DNA of 11,882 bases from contig JASEGF010000049.1 in assembly GCA_030017935.1 (NCBI GenBank), positions 1 through 11,882 of the forward strand. Reading direction: 5' to 3'. How positions within the stretch are numbered: the stretch's first letter is position 1; the number at the start of each line of letters is the position of its first letter. The stretch is from Bacteroidales bacterium. Lineage in GTDB: Bacteria; Bacteroidota; Bacteroidia; Bacteroidales; DTU049. A program made the translations under genes and the position numbers. Of the stretch, positions 1-8,180 are shown in pieces. The notes beneath the pieces are model-generated. The model did no database searches. It saw only the letters and a program-made list of their open reading frames with translations, and was not told where the DNA came from.

Positions 1-348
1 AGAGAGATCTGCCTCCATACTTTTTATAAAAGCTTCTATATGCTCATGCTTGATATTAAATTTTCTCACTGTATCTACAAATGAAAGAATAATAGGATTA
101 GTATGAATATTATTATTTATAGCATAATATAAATCTTCCTTCAAATCATCTAGCAGATATTGCTGATTGTAACCAGCAAAACTATCCACAATCTCATCAC
201 ATAACCTAACAAATCCATAAATAGCATATATAGCCTTTCTCTTTTCACTATCTAATAAAGATGTAGCTAGTGAAAATGAGGTACTATAATTTTTAGTAAT
301 TAATTTAGAAATCTCATAACTATTTTTTATGAAAAAATTTATATCCAT
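1..348 (-). CDS. crtB: Phytoene/squalene synthase family protein, N-terminal part (cut by window edge)
   Basis: Only the first 116 residues are present; the frame is open through base 1, so the gene continues beyond the window. The start is the ATG at 348-346. The translation contains YSTSFSLAT (residues 21-29), a KRKAIYAIYGFVR stretch (36-48) followed by the aspartate motif DEIVD (51-55), then NPIILSF and the SMEADL segment (110-115). This order matches trans-isoprenyl head-to-head synthases, where the first DxxxD motif binds Mg2+ and prenyl diphosphate. Phytoene synthase condenses two geranylgeranyl diphosphates to phytoene, the first committed carotenoid step. The second aspartate motif would lie outside the window. 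Squalene synthase or a diapophytoene-type enzyme is possible, but the Bacteroidota context and the motif spelling favour CrtB. No Shine-Dalgarno is seen upstream. The next gene on this strand, ftsE, ends 210 bp upstream, so crtB probably has its own promoter. Confidence 0.85.
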   Translation of the reverse strand, partial: MDINFFIKNSYEISKLITKNYSTSFSLATSLLDSEKRKAIYAIYGFVRLCDEIVDSFAGYNQQYLLDDLKEDLYYAINNNIHTNPIILSFVDTVRKFNIKHEHIEAFIKSMEADLS

Positions 349-372
349 TAAATATTTAATAAACCTTTAATA

Positions 373-380
373 CAAAATTA
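373..380 (-). promoter_or_regulatory. Candidate -7 promoter element (TAATTTTG) for crtB
   Basis: The minus strand reads TAATTTTG, a perfect match to the Bacteroidota -7 consensus TAnnTTTG, ending 24 bases before the crtB start codon. No TTG is found 19-21 bases further upstream, so the -33 half is weak or absent. The surrounding gap 349-558 is almost pure A/T, so a chance match is possible. I see no gene, RNA or GC-containing hairpin terminator in the rest of that gap. Confidence 0.35.
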
Positions 381-558
381 TATTTAATCTATTTATATAA
401 ATAAAAAAATGATATTTATTAATAAAAATTTAATATTAATACACAAATATGTATATAAAAAAAGATTTAATACTCATTATAATATCTATATGCGTTTAAA
501 AAATATAATAATATAATTTATATAATACTCTAACATTATTTTTATGAATTTTTATTTC

Positions 559-1263
559 TCATATCATTTCTGCAAAGACACCATCTTCGCATTTGAAAGT
601 TTTCTGTGGATAAGACTGTATAGATAATAAATCGTGTGTAGCCATTATAATAGCTCGATTATTATTTTTTAATTTTATCAAAATATCCAATATATCTTTT
701 GATGATGCTAAATCTAGGTTGCCAGTAGGTTCATCAGCTAAAATTAGTTCCGGATCATTTAATAAGGCTCGAGCGATAACTAGTTTTTGCTGTTCACCAC
801 CAGATAATTGATGAGGCATTTTTTTTCTTACATCTCGCAGACCTACCATATCTAAAACTTCGTCTATTTTATCATTAATTAAATTTTTATCTTTCCATCC
901 AGTAGCTTTTAGCACAAATTCTAGGTTTTTTTCTACATTTCTATCTATTAATAATTGAAAATCTTGAAAAATAATACCTATTTTTCTACGTAATTCTTGG
1001 ATTTGTTTTGGTTTTATGTTTTTTAAATCATAACCAAGTACTATTCCTTTGTCTCCATTAAAGGGTTGATCTGCATATAATGTTTTTAATAATGAAGATT
1101 TTCCACTTCCTGTTTTTCCTATCAAATAGATAAAATCTCCTTTTTTCAATGTAAGAGTTACACCTTGTAAAACTATTCTATCCTGTATATTGATATTAGT
1201 ATTTACAAGTTCTACTAACACATCTGAATTAATATTTTCAATAATTTTATTTTCTTTTTTCAT
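559..1263 (-). CDS. ftsE: FtsE-type ABC transporter ATP-binding protein (cell division)
   Basis: A complete 234-residue ABC ATPase. Visible motifs: Walker A GKTGSGKSS (49-57), Q-loop Q100 in IIFQDFQLL, signature LSGGEQQK (153-160), Walker B LILADEPT (173-180), D-loop NLD (182-184) and switch histidine H210 in MATHD. The spellings FIYLIGKTGSGKSSLLKTLY and LKATGWKDK are characteristic, as far as I recall, of FtsE in Bacteroidota. FtsE pairs with the membrane protein FtsX to control peptidoglycan hydrolases at the division site. There is no membrane segment, and no ftsX lies in the window, so the partner must be encoded elsewhere. The start codon overlaps the glyS stop codon (ATGA, four bases), so translation is probably coupled to glyS. 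A lipoprotein-export (LolD/MacB-like) ATPase is the main alternative, since these share the same fold and signature. Confidence 0.92.
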   Translation of the reverse strand: MKKENKIIENINSDVLVELVNTNINIQDRIVLQGVTLTLKKGDFIYLIGKTGSGKSSLLKTLYADQPFNGDKGIVLGYDLKNIKPKQIQELRRKIGIIFQDFQLLIDRNVEKNLEFVLKATGWKDKNLINDKIDEVLDMVGLRDVRKKMPHQLSGGEQQKLVIARALLNDPELILADEPTGNLDLASSKDILDILIKLKNNNRAIIMATHDLLSIQSYPQKTFKCEDGVFAEMI

Positions 1264-2783
1264 ATCACATTTAATTTATCATGTAAATATTTTCTTATAT
1301 TATCAACAGGAATACGATCTTGGAGCATACTATCTCTTTCTCTTATTGTTACAGTATTATCTTCTAGGGTTTGTCCATCCACTGTAACGCAATATGGTGT
1401 ACCGATAGCGTCCTGTCTGCGATAACGTCTTCCTATGCTGTCCTTTTCATCATATTGGCAAAGATAATATTTTTTAAGATCATTAAAAATATTCAGAGCA
1501 TAATCATTCATGCCATCTTTTTTAACTAATGGTAGAATAGCTACTTTGATAGGTGCTAAAAAATCTGGTATTTTTAGCACTACTCTAGTACTGCCATCAC
1601 TCAATGTCTCTTCGGTATAACCATTGGATAGTACAGATAAAATTGTTCTATCTAAACCAATAGATGTTTCTACAACATATGGAATATATGAATCTTGAAT
1701 ATCAGGATCGAAATACAACATTTTTTTACCACTAAACTCTTGATGTCTCTTAAGGTCATAATCTGTACGTGAGTGAATGCCTTCTAGCTCTTTAAATCCA
1801 AATGGAAAATCATATTCTATATCTACAGCTGCATTAGCATAATGAGCTAATTTTTCGTGCTCATGCCATCGATATTTTTCTTTTGGTATGCCCAATGATA
1901 GATGCCATTGCATTCTTTGCTCTTTCCAATATTCGAACCACTCTTTTTCTGTGCCTGGTTTCACAAAATATTGCATTTCCATTTGTTCGAATTCCCTCAT
2001 TCTAAAAATAAATTGTCTAGCAACAATTTCATTTCTAAACGCTTTGCCAATTTGAGCTATACCAAAAGGCAATTTTTGTCTAGAAGTTTTTAAAATATTT
2101 AAATAATTCACATAAATACCTTGAGCAGTTTCTGGTCTTAAATAAATCGTCATCGTATCCTCTGCAGTACTACCCAGCTGAGTGCTAAACATTAAATTAA
2201 ATTGTCTAACATCTGTCCAGTTACTCGTTCCACTAACAGGGCAAACAATTTTTAATTCTTCTATTAATTTTTTTAATCCAGCCAAATTGTTTTCTTCTAA
2301 CAATTTTACTAATTTATCAGTAATTATTTTAGCTTCATCTATATATTTTTTCACTTTTTCATTAGTATCTCTAAATAATTTTTCATCAAAATTATCACCG
2401 AAACGTTTTTTAGCTTTTTCTACTTCTTTTTCGGCTTTTTCATAAAGTTTATCGATATAATCTTCTACTAATTGATCGGCTTTGTATCTGATTTTGCTAT
2501 CTTTATTGTCTATTAATGGATCATTGAATGCATCTACATGTCCACTAGCTTTCCATACTTTAGGATGCATCAATATAGCAGCATCTATTCCGACAATATT
2601 TTCGTGATACTGAACCATGCTTCTCCACCAATATTGCTTTATATTATTTTTAAGCTCTACGCCGTATTGTCCATAATCATATACAGCAGATAACCCGTCA
2701 TAAATTTCTGAAGATGGGAATATGAAACCATATTCTTTGCAATGTGATACAAGTTTTTTGAATAGTTCATTATCTTGAGCCAT
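1260..2783 (-). CDS. glyS: Glycyl-tRNA synthetase, class II homodimeric type
   Basis: A 507-residue enzyme that charges tRNA-Gly with glycine, of the single-chain (alpha2, eukaryote/archaea-like) type also used by Bacteroidota. Residues 1-60 carry the family N-terminus (KEYGFIFPSSEIYDG, AVYDYGQYGVELK). A lysine/glutamate-rich helical insertion follows (about 97-175), then NWTDVRQFNLMFST (188-201), RPETAQGIYVNY (216-227), class II motif 2 with FRNE (249-252) and REFEQMEMQYF, and motif 3 VETSIGLDRT (371-380). The anticodon-binding domain covers about 405-507. The frame extends 15 codons upstream to a TTG, but Met at 2783-2781 (MAQDNELFKK) is where family similarity begins, and the upstream TTG coincides with a good -33 promoter element. 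I therefore chose the ATG. The gene overlaps ftsE by four bases downstream. In Bacteroides-type genomes this gene is often named glyS or glyQS. Confidence 0.97.
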   Translation of the reverse strand: MAQDNELFKKLVSHCKEYGFIFPSSEIYDGLSAVYDYGQYGVELKNNIKQYWWRSMVQYHENIVGIDAAILMHPKVWKASGHVDAFNDPLIDNKDSKIRYKADQLVEDYIDKLYEKAEKEVEKAKKRFGDNFDEKLFRDTNEKVKKYIDEAKIITDKLVKLLEENNLAGLKKLIEELKIVCPVSGTSNWTDVRQFNLMFSTQLGSTAEDTMTIYLRPETAQGIYVNYLNILKTSRQKLPFGIAQIGKAFRNEIVARQFIFRMREFEQMEMQYFVKPGTEKEWFEYWKEQRMQWHLSLGIPKEKYRWHEHEKLAHYANAAVDIEYDFPFGFKELEGIHSRTDYDLKRHQEFSGKKMLYFDPDIQDSYIPYVVETSIGLDRTILSVLSNGYTEETLSDGSTRVVLKIPDFLAPIKVAILPLVKKDGMNDYALNIFNDLKKYYLCQYDEKDSIGRRYRRQDAIGTPYCVTVDGQTLEDNTVTIRERDSMLQDRIPVDNIRKYLHDKLNVI

Positions 2784-2798
2784 AATATTTATTTTTTG

Positions 2799-2828
2799 CA
2801 AATTTCGTAGTTTTTTATTTATTAGCAA
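2799..2828 (-). promoter_or_regulatory. Candidate promoter for glyS-ftsE
   Basis: On the minus strand a TTG (2828-2826) is followed after exactly 19 bases by GAAATTTG (2806-2799), one mismatch from the Bacteroidota -7 consensus TAnnTTTG. The 19-base spacing matches the known -33/-7 arrangement. The element ends 15 bases before the chosen glyS start, implying a leader of roughly ten bases. It sits in the 87-base gap after the large secreted-protein gene, and would let glyS-ftsE be transcribed independently of it. Confidence 0.4.
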
Positions 2829-2870
2829 TATTATTTATGAAATAGCTCTAAAATAATAAGTCAATAAAGA

Positions 2871-5800
2871 TTAAGGAACTAATAAATATTGCTGGGTAGT
2901 ATTGCAAATAATAAATTTTAATATAACGGGTGAGCTAATATTTAGTGGGATGGATATATCAGTAAAATTATTAATATCATAATTGTATAAAATTTTACCA
3001 TCTATTGAGTAAATAAAAAATGATTTATAATTATCACAATTTTCATTAATATGAATTGATAAAGTTTGTGAACTTCTATCATAATTGTATTCTAACCCTT
3101 TATCAATATTATAATAAATAGCATCGGTAGCTACTAGTGTTTGAGTACCATCATAATCGACCTCTTCTAAATAATAAGTATTCCATCCATTTACAGGATT
3201 GTAATCTGTTTCTATATATTCTTGTAGTTGATTACTATTACCAAAAGCAGGAATATTTAAAATCGCATTTTGTGAATTTTTATTATAATTATTACGATAA
3301 ATAGAAAAGTGAGACACATTCTGTTCAGTAGCTGTAGCCCATTTTAATTTAATTTGTTGATTTTCCATGTATGCATCGAAATATAATAAATTTATTGGTA
3401 AAGGACCAGTACCTTTAGCAATAGCAAAATCAGACATTGATGTAAGATTAGTTCGTTTAGCTCTTACCCAATTTGTACCATTTAGGTCTGTCCCCATAGC
3501 TTGATCTGAATTATTATGTACCCCTGTTAAAGACCAATTTGCAGATGAATTTTCTCTTTTCACAATTGTATGAGCAGCAGCGAAAGATCCTTGATTTGTA
3601 TGACCACGTGATGTTATAGTAATATCATAATCTATTGTTGTAGCACCTTGTTGCTCTATTGTCCAATATCCATAATTTAATAATTCAGTTAATAGTGTTC
3701 CATTAACATAAAGTCCTAATCCTGATATATCTATAGGAGATATTTGAGTATTAAATTTAGCACTTATATAATTTATACTAGGTGCATTATTCAAATTAAT
3801 ATTAGCAAGCTCATAATATGAAGTAGTACCTAATGGTAAATCGTAACTACCTGTAGAAACAACATTAAGTTTGATTTTATTAGCAATGTAACTGTTTATA
3901 CTATATGAACTGATAGCATTGGAAGCAGAATTTTCTAATATTACAAATGAATTATTATTTTGATTATTAATAATCCCTTTTGTTAAAGCTAGTTGGTTTG
4001 TAACTATCAATGAACTATTGTCGTCAGCAAGAAAGAGATTAGCTGATGTTGTATTTTTATCTATTTCTACATTATAAAATTTTGCAGTAACATCATCATC
4101 AATAGATAAAGTACCATTTTCAGAACCTTTAAAAATAACAAAGCCTTGTGATAATGAAAAAGATGTATTAATATTCATATTTCTATATACCCATAATTTG
4201 GAATTTGAACTAGAAAAAGTGAAGGTTCTTGTGGAATCAATGGTGATATCGCGACAGTATGCAGCATGATATAATATAGGAGTAGTAGGAGGAGCTGGGA
4301 TAATAACTTCATTTGTAACACCATTTACAGGTATTATCACATTGGCAAGAGTATCAGGAACTTTAAGATTTTGCCAGTTTCCACAATCAAACCAATTATT
4401 ATTTTTCTCTCCTGTCCATACATATGTGCCACTAGCACTTGTCGAAATGCCATAACTTTCTTGATAGTGACGATTGTCAGCATAATAATTAGTACAATTA
4501 CTAAATGAAGTCCAATTAGCTGGATTATTTATTCTGCGTATCCAATCAATTTTAGAAGCAGTGTCAGTAGATCCAGTGTAAATAATAAAATCAGTGGCTA
4601 CTCCTGGCATCATAGACATACACTCCAAACCCATTACTAGTCCCGATTCTTGAGTACTATTACCAAATGAGGTCCAAGAATCATTTGTATTAAAAGCAAA
4701 CAAATAATGTCCTGGTGTATATGTAGCATCATGTGCATTAATTGCTGATCCTTTATACCACGTACCACCTTGTAGAAAGTAAATTTGATCGCCATTACTA
4801 TTTAAAACCACAGAAGTACCTGCCCAACCTATATTAGTCATAGACCAATTATTATCTGGATAAACGCCTTCGAAGTATGGTGAATTATTTTTTAATCTAA
4901 TAGTAATCACTGTACCAGCGGGAATCGTTCCTCCTGTACGTTTTATTAAATATGTACCTTCAGAAGTACCCCATTTATTAGTATCAACACGCTCGTACCC
5001 ATTATCAGTTATTATAAATTCATCATTTGTACTAATATTTTTAAAGCACATAAAACTAATCTCATCATCTCCACTACTATATCCACTCTGACATGAAGCT
5101 ATATTACTACATAAAGATAAAACTACAAAATCGCCATCCTCAAATTGTGTAACTAAATAAATATTAAAAGCATTGCTAGTATCTCTTGTTAAGCCAGTTG
5201 CAAAAGCTATAAGCACTATGCCAGTATCTGTAGCACTATGAATAATACTATCAAAACTTGCTTGCCCATCACTAGCAGCTACAGTTATTGTATCATCTGT
5301 CAATGTTCCAGTACTAATGATATTTATATTTCCATTAAATGATGCGTCAATATTACCACATTCATCTACTGCTGACACTATAACTGCTGGTGTCATTACT
5401 TCGTTTACTTGTGTATTAGTGGGTTGTTGTGTGAATAATAACCTTGTTGCTGTTACTTGAATCTCATTTCGTGGTGATACAGACGAACTAGTTGCAGTAG
5501 AGAAATTAGCCATTTGTGAGCTTGTACTAGATGATTGTGTTGATACATCTGCAGCACTAATACTGAACCTGAAATAATCGCCTTCTTCATTCCCAGTACC
5601 TAATGGACAACTTAGTGTAAGTCTTACTGTTATTGTCTTTTCAGTATTATCTGAAACTGAAATACTTAATCCCGTAAAATTAGCATAAGTAGATGTGAGA
5701 TTAGCACTACCATTCTGCAAAGAGCCTACATTTGTACTACCATCAAATAAATCAATAGATTTAATAGCAGTACTCCAGTTTAAATTGGCACTGTTTTCAT

Positions 5801-6752
5801 TTGTTATTTTTATTCCTGTAACTATTGTAGGTAGATTATCTGCATCATTTAAGTCTGAGCCTCCATCACGAATTTTAAACTGCCATACTTGAGTACCTTG
5901 TGTAGATGTCAGAGGCCCTGCAGTATTAATATTTGATGGTACATAAGTGGCTTCTGAACTAGATATTGCTACAATATCAGAATAGCCTATTACACTAGAT
6001 TTTGGTATGTATATATCATCAAATAAAGCATATTCTGATGCTGTAGTACTATGATTCCATAAACAACCCAGATATTTTAAATCATAGCTCGCACCCGTAT
6101 AAGTATTATCTGTAACTGTTCCCCTTAGTGCAGATGTATTTCGTGGATCAGATTGTGGAAAAGCAGTAGTGCTAGATTCTGCATAGAGTTTCCATGTATT
6201 TGTAGATGGATTGTATGTTACTTTTATACTTAAATATACATTACCATAATCACCGTAACTAATTATATTTGTTAAATTGCTATTCAAATCCATTCCTCCG
6301 TTAAACCTTACAAGCCGAATAGGATCCGGAGTACTGTTATTGCCAATAACTACTGCATAACCATTACCATCTGTATAGCTTGAGTTAGTACTACCTAAAA
6401 CAAAAGCAATACCATATTCATTGTAATTAAAACCAGATGGATTATCACGAGTTTGATAAAAGTTTATAGCCCACACCATAGAGTCCATAGTAGTATTGCT
6501 AGATAGCCCCGCAGTAATATAATTAGATGATATATCCTGATATGCCCAGTCTCTTCCTGCAGTACCTGATCCCATCTTTAATCTATTGGATGAAATGGCT
6601 ATACTGGATGGTGATGATGTTTCTGTTTCTGACCATCCATTACCCACAGTATTATTGTCAGATCTATTAAAATCATCAAGAAGTACAGTCTGTGCATTTA
6701 TAGAAGTAATAAACATCAATAAAATAAAGAAAATAGAATATTTGATTTTCAT
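2871..6752 (-). CDS. Large secreted multidomain protein with T9SS type A-like C-terminus
   Basis: A complete 1293-residue protein with no recognisable catalytic domain. A signal peptide is clear (MKIK followed by a hydrophobic run, cleavage likely after SINA at residue 20, leaving an N-terminal Gln). Residues about 22-250 look like a LamG/jelly-roll module (DDFNRSD at 26-32; ALFDDIYIP at 242-250). Residues about 255-430 form a beta-rich region. About 435-530 is Ig-like (LLFTQQPTNTQVNEVMTPAVIVSAVDECGN). About 536-775 resembles a Bacteroidota surface module with the FIITDNGY and IPAGTVITIRL signatures. VWTGEKNNNWFDCGNWQNLKVPD (778-800) opens a repeat type common in Bacteroidota surface proteins. 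Residues 1119-1210 resemble a fibronectin III-like segment (INLLYFDAYMENQQIKLKWATATEQN). The last about 75 residues (SFFIYSIDGKILYNYD..., ending YLLVP) resemble a weak T9SS sorting domain, implying outer-membrane translocation. The role is probably adhesion or extracellular binding. It stands alone on its strand, 87 bp before glyS. Confidence 0.85.
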   Translation of the reverse strand: MKIKYSIFFILLMFITSINAQTVLLDDFNRSDNNTVGNGWSETETSSPSSIAISSNRLKMGSGTAGRDWAYQDISSNYITAGLSSNTTMDSMVWAINFYQTRDNPSGFNYNEYGIAFVLGSTNSSYTDGNGYAVVIGNNSTPDPIRLVRFNGGMDLNSNLTNIISYGDYGNVYLSIKVTYNPSTNTWKLYAESSTTAFPQSDPRNTSALRGTVTDNTYTGASYDLKYLGCLWNHSTTASEYALFDDIYIPKSSVIGYSDIVAISSSEATYVPSNINTAGPLTSTQGTQVWQFKIRDGGSDLNDADNLPTIVTGIKITNENSANLNWSTAIKSIDLFDGSTNVGSLQNGSANLTSTYANFTGLSISVSDNTEKTITVRLTLSCPLGTGNEEGDYFRFSISAADVSTQSSSTSSQMANFSTATSSSVSPRNEIQVTATRLLFTQQPTNTQVNEVMTPAVIVSAVDECGNIDASFNGNINIISTGTLTDDTITVAASDGQASFDSIIHSATDTGIVLIAFATGLTRDTSNAFNIYLVTQFEDGDFVVLSLCSNIASCQSGYSSGDDEISFMCFKNISTNDEFIITDNGYERVDTNKWGTSEGTYLIKRTGGTIPAGTVITIRLKNNSPYFEGVYPDNNWSMTNIGWAGTSVVLNSNGDQIYFLQGGTWYKGSAINAHDATYTPGHYLFAFNTNDSWTSFGNSTQESGLVMGLECMSMMPGVATDFIIYTGSTDTASKIDWIRRINNPANWTSFSNCTNYYADNRHYQESYGISTSASGTYVWTGEKNNNWFDCGNWQNLKVPDTLANVIIPVNGVTNEVIIPAPPTTPILYHAAYCRDITIDSTRTFTFSSSNSKLWVYRNMNINTSFSLSQGFVIFKGSENGTLSIDDDVTAKFYNVEIDKNTTSANLFLADDNSSLIVTNQLALTKGIINNQNNNSFVILENSASNAISSYSINSYIANKIKLNVVSTGSYDLPLGTTSYYELANINLNNAPSINYISAKFNTQISPIDISGLGLYVNGTLLTELLNYGYWTIEQQGATTIDYDITITSRGHTNQGSFAAAHTIVKRENSSANWSLTGVHNNSDQAMGTDLNGTNWVRAKRTNLTSMSDFAIAKGTGPLPINLLYFDAYMENQQIKLKWATATEQNVSHFSIYRNNYNKNSQNAILNIPAFGNSNQLQEYIETDYNPVNGWNTYYLEEVDYDGTQTLVATDAIYYNIDKGLEYNYDRSSQTLSIHINENCDNYKSFFIYSIDGKILYNYDINNFTDISIPLNISSPVILKFIICNTTQQYLLVP

Positions 6753-6778
6753 TTTTGCAAAATTTAAATGTATATACG

Positions 6779-6812
6779 CAAAATTAACATAAATAAATCA
6801 AAAATACATCAA
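6779..6812 (-). promoter_or_regulatory. Candidate promoter for the 1293-residue secreted protein
   Basis: The minus strand carries TAATTTTG (6786-6779), a perfect TAnnTTTG match, 26 bases before the start codon. A TTG (6812-6810) lies 23 bases upstream of it, slightly longer than the usual 19-21. The leader has no Shine-Dalgarno but contains TTTGCAAAA just before the ATG. The 123-base divergent region has room for only one promoter per strand. Confidence 0.4.
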
Positions 6813-6841
6813 ATTAATATTAATCATTTGTAAAAAAATAA

Positions 6842-6849
6842 TAATTTTG
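6842..6849 (+). promoter_or_regulatory. Candidate -7 element (TAATTTTG) for the sugar transporter
   Basis: TAATTTTG on the plus strand, again a perfect TAnnTTTG match, ends 26 bases before the transporter ATG. That is the same distance as the divergent -7 element keeps from its own gene. The nearest upstream TTG (6828-6830) is only 11 bases away, so the -33 part is not convincing. The A-rich leader has no Shine-Dalgarno. Confidence 0.35.
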
Positions 6850-6875
6850 GCAATTTAATTAAAAAAAATAATCAA

Positions 6876-8180
6876 ATGAATACAGCTATAGATAGAGTTG
6901 GTGAGAGGCGTTCACTATTGAGTATAGGAATATTATTTTTTGTATTTGGTTTTTTTACTTGGTTAAATAGCATACTGATACCATATTTCAGAATAATATG
7001 TGAGATAGGATGGTTTGAAGCATTTCTAGTAACAGCTGCTTTTTATATATCATATTTTCTATTAGCCATTCCATCAGCATTATTATTAGAGCGAATATCA
7101 TTGATCAGAGGAATATTGATTGGATTAGGTTTGATAATATTAGGCTCATTGATCTTTATACCAGCAGCCATATACAGATCTTTTCCTACATTTTTAATAG
7201 GATTATTTCTGCAAGGAGCTGGCTTGACTTTAATGCAGACAGCATCTAATCTATATGTTACACTATTAGGATCAATAGAAAGTGCAGCTAAAAGAATTAG
7301 CATCATGGGAATAGCAAATAAAATAGCGGGAGCATTAGGAGGTTTGATACTAGGAGGCGTATTATTTGGCTCTAACAAAGCACAAGACATTAGTTCACAC
7401 ATTAATCAGCTATCTACAGCAGATAGGATCGTTTATTTAGATAATTTAGCACATTCTATAATATCTCCGTACCTAATAATGGCTATTTGCTTAATAGCTT
7501 TAATGTTTATATTCTATGCTATGAAGCCAGTAGATACAAGAGAAAAAACAAAAAAACAAAAATACTCTTTCAGAGGTATACCTACACATTCATGGCTAGG
7601 ATTTATAGCAATATTTTTATATGTAGGGGCAGAAGTCATAGCAGGAGATAGCAGCGTAGCCTATGCACAAACGTCTAATTTACAACCATTAAATTTATGT
7701 ATCTCCAACTGGTGCATAGATTTTAGTACTCCGCACTATTTCACATCATATGTAATGACTGGGATGATAATAGGCTATTTGATAGGAATAGTTCTAATAC
7801 CCAAATATATTTCGCAAGAAAAAATGCTAATGTTGTTTAGTATTTTAGGAATCGCTATAACAATTGCCATTTTAACATTACCGCGTAATATATCAGTATT
7901 TGCTGTTCCTATATTAGGTTTCGCACATTCTATAATGTGGCCTAGCATATGGCCAATAGCAATCAGAAATTCTGGTGATAAAGCAGAAATCGTCTCTGCA
8001 CTTCTGATAATGGGCATCATAGGCGGTGCTATAATGGGACCCTTTTTTGGCTGGTTAAGTGATAAAATTAATATGCAATATGCTTATAGCATTTTATTAA
8101 TTTCTTATTTATACTTGATTTTTTATAGTAGGATCGGTGAAAGAGTGAAAAGGAGAGTGGGAGACGAGGTGACGGGGTGA
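6876..8180 (+). CDS. FHS-family (FucP/GluP-like) sugar:H+ symporter, MFS
   Basis: A 434-residue polytopic inner-membrane protein with about 12 hydrophobic segments split by a basic cytoplasmic loop (KPVDTREKTKKQKY, 217-230). Family signatures: FGFFTWLNSILIPYFRIICEI (24-44), QTASNLYVTLLGSIESAAKRISIMGIANKIAG (121-152), YVGAEVIAGDSS (249-260), and IMWPSIWPIAIRNSGD (353-368) followed by SALLIMGIIGGAIMGP (374-389). These are hallmarks of the fucose/galactose/glucose/N-acetylglucosamine symporters of the FHS family. The substrate cannot be fixed from sequence, so no symbol is given. It is the only plus-strand gene here and is convergent with rarA. The C-terminus is odd: after the last membrane segment, residues 420-434 (IGERVKRRVGDEVTG) and the TGA stop are encoded by the start of a G-rich tandem repeat. 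The original end of the gene was therefore probably overwritten or extended. Function is unlikely to suffer, because the tail is cytoplasmic and short. Confidence 0.93.
   Translation: MNTAIDRVGERRSLLSIGILFFVFGFFTWLNSILIPYFRIICEIGWFEAFLVTAAFYISYFLLAIPSALLLERISLIRGILIGLGLIILGSLIFIPAAIYRSFPTFLIGLFLQGAGLTLMQTASNLYVTLLGSIESAAKRISIMGIANKIAGALGGLILGGVLFGSNKAQDISSHINQLSTADRIVYLDNLAHSIISPYLIMAICLIALMFIFYAMKPVDTREKTKKQKYSFRGIPTHSWLGFIAIFLYVGAEVIAGDSSVAYAQTSNLQPLNLCISNWCIDFSTPHYFTSYVMTGMIIGYLIGIVLIPKYISQEKMLMLFSILGIAITIAILTLPRNISVFAVPILGFAHSIMWPSIWPIAIRNSGDKAEIVSALLIMGIIGGAIMGPFFGWLSDKINMQYAYSILLISYLYLIFYSRIGERVKRRVGDEVTG

Noticed and set aside
481..558. Terminator hairpin after ftsE
   Set aside because: Only A/T palindromes are present; none has GC pairs or stands out from the AT-rich background.
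2182..2445. Plus-strand frame opposite the glyS insertion region
   Set aside because: It mirrors the Lys/Glu-rich coiled segment of GlyRS, which yields Phe/Ser/Leu-rich antisense translation; not a gene.
2784..2828. Extension of glyS by 15 codons to an upstream TTG start
   Set aside because: The extra residues (MLINKKLRNLQKINI) have no counterpart in the family as I recall it, the ATG at 2783 begins the conserved N-terminus, and the TTG fits a -33 promoter element.
7043..7402. Antisense coding frame of 119 codons within the transporter gene
   Set aside because: It lies opposite a strongly conserved FHS transporter frame and shows no family features; it is a frame shadow.
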